Shown: one piece after another, positions 25,810-34,393 of the stretch
How positions within the stretch are numbered: the first letter of the stretch is position 1
Layout of the letters: every line of letters starts with the position of its first letter
Source: Alphaproteobacteria bacterium
GTDB taxonomy: Bacteria > Pseudomonadota > Alphaproteobacteria > Sphingomonadales > Kordiimonadaceae
Assembly (NCBI GenBank): GCA_006226495.1
Contig: SBGU01000006.1
Coordinates: 1 to 55,264 of the forward strand
DNA length: 55,264 nucleotides
Reading direction: 5' to 3'
Notes under the pieces: model-generated
Seen by the model: only the letters and a program-made list of their open reading frames with translations
The model's database searches: none
Told to the model about the DNA's origin: nothing
Position numbers and translations under genes: made by a program

Positions 25810-27234
25810 CTATTTCCTGTTGAAATCGTCATCGTAGCGAACGATGTCATCTTCGCCGAAATAGGTGCCGGTCTGGACCTCAATCAGGCGCAGGGGCTTG
25901 TCGGTCTTGTTTTCAAGCCGGTGGCGCGCCTGCAGTGGCAGGAACACGGACTCGTTGGCCCGAAGGGTCAGGATGTCGTCATTGCGGGTGACGGTGGCTT
26001 CGCCTTCGATCACCACCCAGTGTTCGGCCCGCTTGTTGTGCGACTGCAGGGACAGGCGCTTGCCCGGATAAACGCAGATTTCCTTCACCTGGTAGCGACC
26101 GTTGATGGCCAGCGAGCTGTAGAAACCCCAGGGGCGATACACAGTGGTGTGCAGCTTTGCCTCGTCGCGATTATCCTTCTGCAGGGTCTCGACGATCTGT
26201 TTCACATTCTGGTCCTTGTCCTGCGGCACGATCAGGATCGCGTCGTCGGTGGCCACAATCACCAGGTTGTCGAGGTTGGTGCCGGCAACAAGCTTCTTGT
26301 CGGCATGCACAAAACAGTTGCGCGAATTCAGAAGGGTCACGTCGCCATAGGTCACATTGCCGGCGCCGTCTTTTTCGCCTTCGGTGTGCAGGGCCGAGAA
26401 GCTGCCCAGGTCCGACCAGCCGATATCACAGGGCACGACGGCGGCGTTCTCGGTTTTCTCCATGACCGCATAGTCGATGCTGTCGGCCGGGATCGCCATG
26501 AAGTCGGCTTCCGGCAGGCGGTGGAAATTCAGGTCCGAGCTGATGCCCGCATGGGCTGCCTTGCAGGCTGCCAGCATGTCGGGCACGTGTTTTGCCGCCT
26601 CGGCCAGCAGATGGTCGGCCCGGAACAGGAACATGCCGCTGTTCCACAGATACTGGCGCGAGCTGTAGTAGGCCTGCGCCGTTGCCTGGTCCGGCTTTTC
26701 CCGGAAACTGTCGATCAGGTGCGCACCCTTGCGGTCGCCCAGCGGCGCCCCGGGTTTGATATAGCCATAGCCGGTCTCGGGCCGTGTGGGCGTGATACCG
26801 AAACAGGTCAGCTTGCCGTCGTCCGACGCAGCCGCAGCCCGTTCGATGGCTTCATGGAACGCGGGCAGGTCGTTGATCAGATGATCCGCTGCCAGGATCA
26901 GCATCTTGGCATCAGGCCGGATAGCATAGGCATCGAGGGCGGCGATGATCACCGCCGGTGCGGTGTTGCGGCCCTTGGGTTCCAGGAGAATACGCTCAAC
27001 CGCGATACCGGCATCGTCCAGTTGCTTGCTGATCAGGAACCGGTGGTCGTTGTTGGCGATAATATGGGCTTTCTCGAAACCATATCGGGTGGCGACACGC
27101 TCCAGCGTCTGGACCAGCAGGCTTTTGCTGCCGGCAAGGTTCAGGAACTGTTTGGGCATGCCGGAACGCGACAGCGGCCACAGGCGGCTTCCGCTGCCAC
27201 CACAAAGAACGATCGGAAAAATATTCTTGAACAT
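25810..27234 (-). CDS. manC: Mannose-1-phosphate guanylyltransferase / mannose-6-phosphate isomerase ManC
   Basis: A bifunctional type II enzyme giving GDP-mannose and interconverting fructose-6-P and mannose-6-P. The N-terminal nucleotidyltransferase has LCGGSGSRLWPLSRSGMPKQ at about residues 9-28. The C-terminal cupin isomerase has GFYSSLAINGRYQVKEICV, then PGKRLSLQSHNKRAEHW. The start is the ATG at 27234 (MFKNIFPIVL), with GGGCGGGAT upstream, giving 474 residues, the usual length. The longer open frame adds 27 residues without similarity. GDP-mannose would feed the glycosyltransferases of this locus. It is divergent from the large GT at 27495. Confidence 0.96.
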   Translation of the reverse strand: MFKNIFPIVLCGGSGSRLWPLSRSGMPKQFLNLAGSKSLLVQTLERVATRYGFEKAHIIANNDHRFLISKQLDDAGIAVERILLEPKGRNTAPAVIIAALDAYAIRPDAKMLILAADHLINDLPAFHEAIERAAAASDDGKLTCFGITPTRPETGYGYIKPGAPLGDRKGAHLIDSFREKPDQATAQAYYSSRQYLWNSGMFLFRADHLLAEAAKHVPDMLAACKAAHAGISSDLNFHRLPEADFMAIPADSIDYAVMEKTENAAVVPCDIGWSDLGSFSALHTEGEKDGAGNVTYGDVTLLNSRNCFVHADKKLVAGTNLDNLVIVATDDAILIVPQDKDQNVKQIVETLQKDNRDEAKLHTTVYRPWGFYSSLAINGRYQVKEICVYPGKRLSLQSHNKRAEHWVVIEGEATVTRNDDILTLRANESVFLPLQARHRLENKTDKPLRLIEVQTGTYFGEDDIVRYDDDFNRK

Positions 27235-27494
27235 GAAATCCCGCCCACCCTGGAATATTGTGTCTGGTCTCTGAAATATACCGTCTCTTGTGCTTGCTTT
27301 CAGGGTCGGCGTCAAGTGTGCCCGACCGCCCTTTTGCCTGCTGCGCTGCCGCGCGGCAAAGGGGTGCGCGGGCTTGTTGGCGGACGAATTTTGTGTACTT
27401 TTGTGGTCTGGATGTTAAATCCGTGAACCATGCTATCAGGTTTGCGGCGCCACTGTATTTTCCCGGCGCGTCAATTGGGGTATCGGAGGTTTTC
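27235..27494. promoter_or_regulatory. 260-base divergent region between manC and the large glycosyltransferase
   Basis: Contains no gene. On the plus strand TTGTGT (about 27394) and TTAAAT (about 27418), roughly 18 bases apart, form a weak -35/-10 candidate. GGAGG at 27485-27490 is the ribosome-binding site for the GTG at 27495. On the minus strand an AT-rich TATATT lies about 45 bases upstream of manC without a good -35. Confidence 0.3.
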
Positions 27495-30400
27495 GTGAAG
27501 TCGTCGCTTTATGCTTTGGGGTCAACTGTACTGGTGACGACAAACCAGCCGGACACGGATGATCTCTATCTCGAAACAGATGCCGGTGCCCGTATCGAAC
27601 TGGTGCCCGTGTCACCGGACAATGCCTTCAAGGGCCAGAACCTGATCCGCAATATTCCGCTCGAAGGGGAACCCGCTGTCTGGGCGCCGACCGATGCGGA
27701 CCTGGCAGCCGTTGGCAGCAACCTGGCGCCCGAATGGACGGCCGAAGCGGCAGCGACCGGCTATTTCCGCCTTGCGGGTCCTGTGGCCCATGAAGGCGCG
27801 GTCTATATGGACCCTGTTTTCGGCGACCGTATCCCGGTTCTGCAGCATCATGAATATGTGCTGTCCGCGCGGCTGGCAGCGCACCGCTGTGTGCCCCTGT
27901 TCCGGGTCGACCTGATGGACAAGTCGGGCACCGTGATCAAGACCATCGAAAAAAGCTTCGAGGACCCGCTCGAAGGTGGCGCCGACCTGAACCGTTACGA
28001 TTTTTCCTTCATGGTGTTTTTTGCGCCGAAGGGCACCTGTTTCGCGCGGATTCAAATTCTTGCGGAAGACTTTGCCGCCGACGCGAAGGACCATGCGCCC
28101 TTCGTGTTTTTTGTGTTGCCCAGCCTGACCCTGGCGCGCGGCAAGATCATCCGCGGCTGGTCGGAACCGCGCCCTGAGTTGTTGCATCTGCAACAGGATC
28201 TGCACGATCCGCGCACCTGCCTTCTGAAGCCTGAACAGGACCTGCCGATTGATGCCGGCACTGTGCATCTGCGGTCGGCGGACGGTGAGTCCGTGGCGTC
28301 GGCACCCATTGTTTTTGCCCCGCTGGTGTCGAGCCCGATTGTGCTCAGCGGCCGGCGTGTCGCCGCCCATATCCGTCACCGGGACGGCGGCAGCCTGGTT
28401 GACCTGTGCGGCGATGCCGGTCGGCCCAGCACGCTCGGCCTTGCAATGTATGTGGACGGCGAATGCGACAATGTCGGTTTTGGCCAGAAAACCGGCAATC
28501 TGGATGTGCGCATGCTGTCGATGCGCATTGCATCCAAATGGTTCGACGGGCAGGCGCATCATCTTGAGCTCAGGACCTTCGAAGGCCAGTTGCTGGCGCA
28601 GGATATTCTGATCCTGTCGCCCAATACCCTGGACTATGAGGGCATCCGCCGCTTCAGCATGCCGCCCTACAGGAACCAGCTCAGCCCGCTGGCGGGATAC
28701 CGCTACCGGGCGCTGCAGGCACAGATGGCGCGCGCCGCGGAACTGGGCCCCGAGGGGGTCGCGCAGGTGGCGCTGTGCCACGAACTGGTGTCCACGGGGT
28801 TTGAAAAGAACAAGACCTTCCTGCCCCTCGTATTCCCGGAAGCCACGGGCGCCAAGGTATCGGTGATCGTCCCGGTCCATAACAAGTTCGAGGTGACCTA
28901 CAATTGCCTCGCGTCACTTTTGCTGGCCTATAATGACGCGGCGTTCGAGGTTGTTGTGGTAGACGATGGCTCAAGCGATCGTACCCTTGAGCTTGGCGCG
29001 CTCGTGCAGGGTATCCAGATTGTGCGGCACGACAAGGCCAAGGGCTTCGTGGGTGCCTGCAATGCCGGCGCGGCGGCTGCTTCCGGCGACTATGTCGTGC
29101 TTCTGAACAATGATACCGAAGTGACCAACCGCTGGCTTGATGAACTGCTGTTCTTGTTCGACCAGTTCGAGGGTGTCGGCCTTGCCGGCTCCAAACTCAT
29201 TTACCCTGACGGTACCCTGCAGGAAGCCGGCGGCGTGGTCTGGGCCGACGGGGTTGCCTGGAATTATGGCAAGCACGGCAATGCCTATGATCCGATCTAC
29301 AATTATGTGCGATCGGCACATTATTGTTCGGGCGCTGCGGTCATCGTGGCGCGCGCCGTGTGGGAGCAGGTGGGCGGCCTCTCGGAAGCCTATGCGCCGG
29401 CCTATTACGAAGATACCGACCTGGCCTTTTCCGTGCGCGCGGCCGGGTTCAAGACCCTTTATGCGCCCCAGTCGGTGGTAGTGCATTATGAAGGCATCTC
29501 GAACGGCACCGAAGTGGCGTCAAGCGGGCTGAAACGCTTTCAGGAAATCAACCGCCCCAAGTTTGTCGGACGCTGGCCGGACTTTTTTAAAACGGCGCCA
29601 TCTGAAGGGGAAAACGCGCTCCTGCACAAGGATGAAGGCATTGAACGCCGCGCACTGTTCATGGATTACCAGGTGCCGCGCACGGATTATGATGCCGGCA
29701 GCTATGCCGCCGTGCAGGAAATCCGCCTCATGCAGTCGCTTGGCTACAAGGTGACCTTCATCCCTGCAAACCTCGCGTACCTTGGCAAATATGTCGAACA
29801 GTTGCAGCGCATGGGGGTCGAGGTTGTCTATGCGCCTTTCTATGTGTCTGTGGAAGAATTCATGCAGATGCGCGGTCGTGAATTCGATCTGGTTTATATC
29901 ACCCGTTACCATGTGGCGCAGGACAATCTGCAACTGGTGCGCAACCATGCACCACAGGCGAAAGTGCTGTTCAACAACGCCGACCTGCATTTCCTCAGGG
30001 AAATCCGCGCGGCCGTGCAGTCGGGGGATGAAGAGGCGCTGGAGCAGGCGCGCGAAACCCGCGGTCGTGAACTGGCGGTCATGCGCAATGTCGATGTGAC
30101 TCTCAGCTATAACGACGTCGAACACGCCGTGATCCTGAGCCACAATATGGAACATTCCACCGTCATGAAGGCGCCGTGGGTCGTGGATGTGGCGGCAGAT
30201 GTCGCGGGCTTCCGCGAACGGGAAGGCATTGCCTTCCTGGGTGGTTATGCCCATCCGCCCAACGTCGACGCGGCTGTGTATTTTGTCAAACATGTCATGC
30301 CGGTATTGCGCGAAAAAATGCCGGGCATCGCGCTTTATATCTACGGCAGCAGCGTAACCGAAACCGTGAAGGCGTTGGCGGCCGACGATGTTCATGTGGT

Positions 30401-30806
30401 TGGCCATGTCGAAAACGTGGCCGATGTCTATGAAAGCCATCGCCTGTTCGTGGCGCCGCTTCTCAGTGGTGCCGGCATCAAGGGCAAGGTTGTGGCGGCC
30501 ATGGCGCACGGTATTCCGTCGATCCTGTCGCCGATCGCTGCCGAAGGCACCGGCGCGCGCCATGCCTATGATTGCCATATCGCAGCCACAGTCGATGAAT
30601 GGGTCGCATCGATCGAAGCCCTTTATGCGGATGAAGAATCCTGGGCACTGATTTCCGAACGGTCCCGCGATTTTGTCGCGCGCAATTATTCTTTCGCGCG
30701 GGCGCGGCAGGACCTTCTGAACGCGGTCAAGGCAGTGGAATGTCCCTACGAAGAAGAAGCGGCAGGATTGTTCATCCGTTCCGCTTCCATGAAGCTGGAG
30801 CCCTGA
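27495..30806 (+). CDS. Large bifunctional glycosyltransferase (GT2 + GT4)
   Basis: 1103 residues from a GTG at 27495 with GGAGG 6 bases upstream. Residues 1-450 are a beta-rich region of unknown type. A GT2 domain spans about 453-700: VSVIVPVHNKFEVTYNCLAS, VVVDDGSSDRT, LLNNDTEV near 535 and YYEDTDLAFSVRAAGF. A GT-B/GT4 domain covers 718-1095 (ALFMDYQVPRTDYDAGSYAA, YIYGSSVTETVKAL, VAPLLSGAGIKGKVVAAMAH). One chain therefore probably adds two different sugars in sequence. The stop is 7 bases before the sulfotransferase gene. Confidence 0.9.
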   Translation: MKSSLYALGSTVLVTTNQPDTDDLYLETDAGARIELVPVSPDNAFKGQNLIRNIPLEGEPAVWAPTDADLAAVGSNLAPEWTAEAAATGYFRLAGPVAHEGAVYMDPVFGDRIPVLQHHEYVLSARLAAHRCVPLFRVDLMDKSGTVIKTIEKSFEDPLEGGADLNRYDFSFMVFFAPKGTCFARIQILAEDFAADAKDHAPFVFFVLPSLTLARGKIIRGWSEPRPELLHLQQDLHDPRTCLLKPEQDLPIDAGTVHLRSADGESVASAPIVFAPLVSSPIVLSGRRVAAHIRHRDGGSLVDLCGDAGRPSTLGLAMYVDGECDNVGFGQKTGNLDVRMLSMRIASKWFDGQAHHLELRTFEGQLLAQDILILSPNTLDYEGIRRFSMPPYRNQLSPLAGYRYRALQAQMARAAELGPEGVAQVALCHELVSTGFEKNKTFLPLVFPEATGAKVSVIVPVHNKFEVTYNCLASLLLAYNDAAFEVVVVDDGSSDRTLELGALVQGIQIVRHDKAKGFVGACNAGAAAASGDYVVLLNNDTEVTNRWLDELLFLFDQFEGVGLAGSKLIYPDGTLQEAGGVVWADGVAWNYGKHGNAYDPIYNYVRSAHYCSGAAVIVARAVWEQVGGLSEAYAPAYYEDTDLAFSVRAAGFKTLYAPQSVVVHYEGISNGTEVASSGLKRFQEINRPKFVGRWPDFFKTAPSEGENALLHKDEGIERRALFMDYQVPRTDYDAGSYAAVQEIRLMQSLGYKVTFIPANLAYLGKYVEQLQRMGVEVVYAPFYVSVEEFMQMRGREFDLVYITRYHVAQDNLQLVRNHAPQAKVLFNNADLHFLREIRAAVQSGDEEALEQARETRGRELAVMRNVDVTLSYNDVEHAVILSHNMEHSTVMKAPWVVDVAADVAGFREREGIAFLGGYAHPPNVDAAVYFVKHVMPVLREKMPGIALYIYGSSVTETVKALAADDVHVVGHVENVADVYESHRLFVAPLLSGAGIKGKVVAAMAHGIPSILSPIAAEGTGARHAYDCHIAATVDEWVASIEALYADEESWALISERSRDFVARNYSFARARQDLLNAVKAVECPYEEEAAGLFIRSASMKLEP

Positions 30807-30813
30807 TGCGTTT

Positions 30814-32460
30814 ATGACTTCCGCCCCGACAGTTGTGCTGCTTGCGGCGGTGCCCGGCACCGATTTCACGCCGATTGAACGCCTGTGCGCCGGCGCCGGC
30901 GTGCCGTTTGCCGAAATCGGTCGCGGGGCGCCGGAAGACGAGACAACGCCGGTCGGACGCCTGCAGGCACTTCAGACCCGCATCCTTGGCTGGGCCGGCT
31001 ATGGCTGGGCCGATACGCGGGTCTTCCGGCAGGACCTGTCCCGCCAGTCAGTGGACCGGCGGTTCGAAAACTGGGCCGCGCTCAGATCGCACGAAACGGT
31101 ACGTTTCCCGTTCAAGAAACTGCGCGGCGACAGCAACTGCCTTGTGGTGGCCTGCGATACCCTGGGTCCGACCTTCAGTATCTGGTTCCGGATCGCCAGC
31201 ATGGTCGGCTACCGCGTTTGCCCGCTGTTCCTGGCGCGCAATTCCACCGAATCCTTTGACCAGTTCAAAAAACGTCTGACCGGCGAGGTTGGCCTGCCCG
31301 GTGGTGCGCGCCTTTGGCTCAAGCATATCCTGCTGGCCATGGTGCAGATGGACGACCTGGGGCAGGGGCATCTGGCGGCGGTGAATGACAGCCCGGCCCT
31401 GCGTGCCGGCTTCAAGGCGTTGCTCGCAGACCTGAAGGCCGGCAAACTGCCGGTGCCGAAGCTCCCGGCGGTCGAGATACCGCACGAGACCGGTCGCCAT
31501 GGTGGTGCGCATGGCAGCGAAATCGCATTCGACCTTGTAACGGCGCTTGATGAATTCATGGCTGCCTGGCCGAACCTTGATGCCGCGGCACGGGGCAGGC
31601 GCGCGCGCGAACTGATGAACAGCTACCGCGCCGGCGCCTGGCTTTATAATGACCTGTCGGACATGCCGGACCCGGTGAAGCAGTTTCGGGTGCCGCTGGC
31701 TGTAGCCTCAGGCATCGAACGCCGCCCGGTGATCCTGCATTACCACCTGTTCAAGAATGCCGGCACCTCCATCGATGCGCAACTGAAGGAAAACTTCGGC
31801 CAGTTCTGGGTTTCCCGCGAATTTTCCGGCGACGGGGACTGTAGTGCCGAGGTGCGGGACTGGATCGTGTCGGAACCGAAGGCGCGGGCTTTTTCCTCCC
31901 ATTCGATGGAGGGTCCGGTACCGGACCTGCCCGATATTGATTTCCTGCCCGTCCTGTTTATCCGGCATCCGATTGACCGGGCCAAATCGGCCTATCTGTT
32001 CGAACGCAAGCAGAAGGTCGACAATGACAGCACGCGCCTTGCCCGTGCGGTCGACTTTGCGGGTTATGTAACTGAAAAACTGAGCGGCGGTTTCGGTCGG
32101 TCCATGATCAATTTCAGCACAGCGCGCCTGGCCAGTTTCTGCCCGGGCGACGAAAGTGAACTGGAACGGGCCCTGCGGGCTATGCAGGAACTGCCCTTTG
32201 TCGGGCTGGTCGAACAGTTCCAGGCATCGCTGGACCGGCTTGCAGGGCTGGTGCGGGTCTGGTTCCCGGACGCCCGGTTCGACAATGTGCAGAAAAATTC
32301 GACCCGCAGCGCGGACGAGCGGCTGGCAGACCGCCTTGCAGTGATCCGGAAAGAACTGGGCCCCGACCTGTATGCGCGGCTTGAAGATTGCAACAGGGAT
32401 GATATTGCGCTCTATCAGGCGCTCGAAACATATTATCGTGGCCTGGCGGAACAACAGTAG
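30814..32460 (+). CDS. Sulfotransferase, apparently with tandem domains
   Basis: 548 residues. The C-terminal half is a sulfotransferase: the PAPS 5'-phosphosulfate loop is HYHLFKNAGTSIDAQL (from about residue 309; compare the HxHxxKxAGTSI pattern) and the 3'-phosphate site is FIRHPIDRAKSAYLFERK (from about 380). The N-terminal half (1-240) keeps the spacing of another sulfotransferase domain (ARNSTESFDQFKKRL, then ARLWLKHILLAM), but its expected PxSGT loop reads AAVPGTDFTPIERL and looks degenerate. It probably sulfates the glycan made by the preceding GT. It is followed by galE after 9 bases. Confidence 0.8.
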   Translation: MTSAPTVVLLAAVPGTDFTPIERLCAGAGVPFAEIGRGAPEDETTPVGRLQALQTRILGWAGYGWADTRVFRQDLSRQSVDRRFENWAALRSHETVRFPFKKLRGDSNCLVVACDTLGPTFSIWFRIASMVGYRVCPLFLARNSTESFDQFKKRLTGEVGLPGGARLWLKHILLAMVQMDDLGQGHLAAVNDSPALRAGFKALLADLKAGKLPVPKLPAVEIPHETGRHGGAHGSEIAFDLVTALDEFMAAWPNLDAAARGRRARELMNSYRAGAWLYNDLSDMPDPVKQFRVPLAVASGIERRPVILHYHLFKNAGTSIDAQLKENFGQFWVSREFSGDGDCSAEVRDWIVSEPKARAFSSHSMEGPVPDLPDIDFLPVLFIRHPIDRAKSAYLFERKQKVDNDSTRLARAVDFAGYVTEKLSGGFGRSMINFSTARLASFCPGDESELERALRAMQELPFVGLVEQFQASLDRLAGLVRVWFPDARFDNVQKNSTRSADERLADRLAVIRKELGPDLYARLEDCNRDDIALYQALETYYRGLAEQQ

Positions 32461-32469
32461 AGGTGTTTG

Positions 32470-33453
32470 ATGGCAACCCTGGTAACAGGCGGCGCGGGAT
32501 ATATCGGCAGCCATATGGTGCTGGATCTGCTGGCAGCAGGCGAAAAGGTTGTCGTCTATGACAATCTGACCACGGGTTTTCGGGACGCGGTCGCGCCCGG
32601 TGCGACCTTCATCAAGGGTGATGTCGGCGACGAAGCCGCGCTCGACAAGCTGTTCACCAGCCATGATATCGATGCCGTCATTCATTTTGCCGGGTCGATC
32701 GTGGTGCCTGAATCGGTGGTCGACCCGCTGAAATACTACCGCAACAACACGGCCAACAGCCGCACCCTTATCGAAGCCTGCGTGCGGCACGGCGTGGCGC
32801 GGTTCATCTTCTCGTCAACTGCCGCAGTCTATGGCGACCCGGCGGTAATGCCGATTGCGGAGACCGAACCCTGCGCACCCGTGTCGCCTTATGGCACATC
32901 CAAATGGATGACAGAACTGATGCTGGCGGACGTCGCTGCGGCACACGAGCTGAATTATATTGCCCTGCGTTATTTCAATGTGGCGGGCGCGGACCCCGAA
33001 GGCCGGGTTGGCCAGTCCACCGCCAACGCCACGCACCTGATCAAGGTTGCCTGCCAGGCAGCCCTTGGCCTCAGGCCTGCGCTCAGTGTTTTTGGCACCG
33101 ATTACGACACGCCGGACGGCACGGGCCTCAGGGACTATATCCATGTTGCCGACCTTGCCAAGGCGCACCGGCTGGCGCTTGCCTGGCTCAGGGATGGCGG
33201 CGCAAGCGGCATCATGAACTGCGGTTATGGCGACGGCTTTTCGGTCATGCAGGTCATTGATGCGGTCAAGCGTGTGTCGGGTGTCGATTTCACGGTAAAG
33301 ATCGAAGGCCGCCGGGCGGGCGACAGCCCCAAGGTCGTGGCCGATGCCGGCAAGATCCGCGAGACCCTGGGCTGGGTGCCGGACTATGCCGATCTCGATA
33401 CCATCGTGTGGCATGCGTTTGCCTGGGAAAAGAACCTGTCCCAGAAACATTAG
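32470..33453 (+). CDS. galE: UDP-glucose 4-epimerase GalE
   Basis: Interconverts UDP-glucose and UDP-galactose; an NAD-dependent extended SDR. GGAGYIGSHMV starts at residue 7, catalytic Y141/K145 are in SPYGTSKWM, and RYFNVAGADPEGRVGQ is a GalE hallmark. It has 327 residues from the ATG at 32470; a TTG one codon earlier also has the GAGGTG ribosome-binding site in reach. It is last in the plus-strand three-gene run and ends at a bidirectional terminator shared with galU. Confidence 0.95.
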   Translation: MATLVTGGAGYIGSHMVLDLLAAGEKVVVYDNLTTGFRDAVAPGATFIKGDVGDEAALDKLFTSHDIDAVIHFAGSIVVPESVVDPLKYYRNNTANSRTLIEACVRHGVARFIFSSTAAVYGDPAVMPIAETEPCAPVSPYGTSKWMTELMLADVAAAHELNYIALRYFNVAGADPEGRVGQSTANATHLIKVACQAALGLRPALSVFGTDYDTPDGTGLRDYIHVADLAKAHRLALAWLRDGGASGIMNCGYGDGFSVMQVIDAVKRVSGVDFTVKIEGRRAGDSPKVVADAGKIRETLGWVPDYADLDTIVWHAFAWEKNLSQKH

Positions 33454-33471
33454 GCACCGGCGTTCAGGCAT

Positions 33472-33501
33472 AAAAAAAGGGCCCGGTGCGGGCCCTTTTT
33501 T
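33472..33501. terminator. Bidirectional terminator between galE and galU
   Basis: GGGCCCG and CGGGCCC pair around a GTG loop, with seven A before and six T after, so it works for both convergent genes: galE from the left and galU from the right. Confidence 0.9.
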
Positions 33502-33521
33502 CATGTCTTGCGCCTGCCGCC

Positions 33522-34391
33522 TTACTGGAAGGTGATCAGGGTTTTCAACTGGGCCGCCAACTGCGGGTCTTCTGCGGCCATCGACAGGTTGGCCATCAGC
33601 CAGCCGATCTTGCTGCCACAGTCGAAACGGCGACCTTCGAACTCAAGCGCATGGAAAGGCTGATTATCGACCAGCTTGGCCATGGCGTCGGTCAGTTGAA
33701 TTTCGCCGCCCGCACCCACTTGCCGTTCTTCCAGATATTCCATCACTTCGGGCTGCAGGATATAGCGGCCGACAATGGCCTGTGTCGACGGCGCGTCAGC
33801 CGGGTGGGGCTTTTCGACCAGCCCTTTGACCTCGATACGGTTACCCTGGTGCGCGCCTGGGGTGATAACGCCATATTTGGACGTGTCCTCGCGGGCAACC
33901 TGCATCGTCGCGACAATGTTGCCGCCCAGTTCGTTATAGGCTTCAACCATCTGCTTCAGGCAACCCGGTTTGCCCTTGATCAGGTCGTCCGGCAGCGCAA
34001 CGGCAAACGGGTGGCCGTTCACCATCTTGCGGGCACACCAGATGGCATGGCCAAGGCCCAGTGGCCGCATCTGGCGAACATAGGAGATACGGCCTTCTTC
34101 CAAGAGCATGGAACGCGAGATTTCGAGCGCTTCTTCCTTGCCTTTTTCCTGGAGGATTTTCTCCAGTTCATAGGCATGGTCGAAATGGTCTTCCATCACC
34201 TGCTTGTTGCGGCCCGTGACCAGGATAATGTCCTCGATGCCGGCTTCCAGCGCTTCTTCGACCGCATACTGGATCAGCGGACGGTCCAGGACCGGCAGCA
34301 TTTCCTTGGGAATGGCCTTGGTGGCGGGCAGGAACCGGGTGCCGAGACCGGCAACCGGCAGGACGATCTTCTTGATCGGACGACGATGCAT
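33522..34391 (-). CDS. galU: UTP-glucose-1-phosphate uridylyltransferase GalU
   Basis: Makes UDP-glucose from UTP and glucose-1-phosphate. The signature VLPVAGLGTRFLPATKAIPK begins at about residue 10 and is followed by EMLPVLDRPLIQYAVEEA. ALPDDLIKG and EKPHPADAPS are present. The ATG at 34391 has GGAG five bases upstream and is preferred; a GTG two codons earlier would overlap the pgi stop. It has 289 residues, the normal length. It is co-transcribed behind pgi, so glucose-6-phosphate use and UDP-glucose supply are linked. Confidence 0.96.
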   Translation of the reverse strand: MHRRPIKKIVLPVAGLGTRFLPATKAIPKEMLPVLDRPLIQYAVEEALEAGIEDIILVTGRNKQVMEDHFDHAYELEKILQEKGKEEALEISRSMLLEEGRISYVRQMRPLGLGHAIWCARKMVNGHPFAVALPDDLIKGKPGCLKQMVEAYNELGGNIVATMQVAREDTSKYGVITPGAHQGNRIEVKGLVEKPHPADAPSTQAIVGRYILQPEVMEYLEERQVGAGGEIQLTDAMAKLVDNQPFHALEFEGRRFDCGSKIGWLMANLSMAAEDPQLAAQLKTLITFQ

Positions 34392-34393
34392 GT

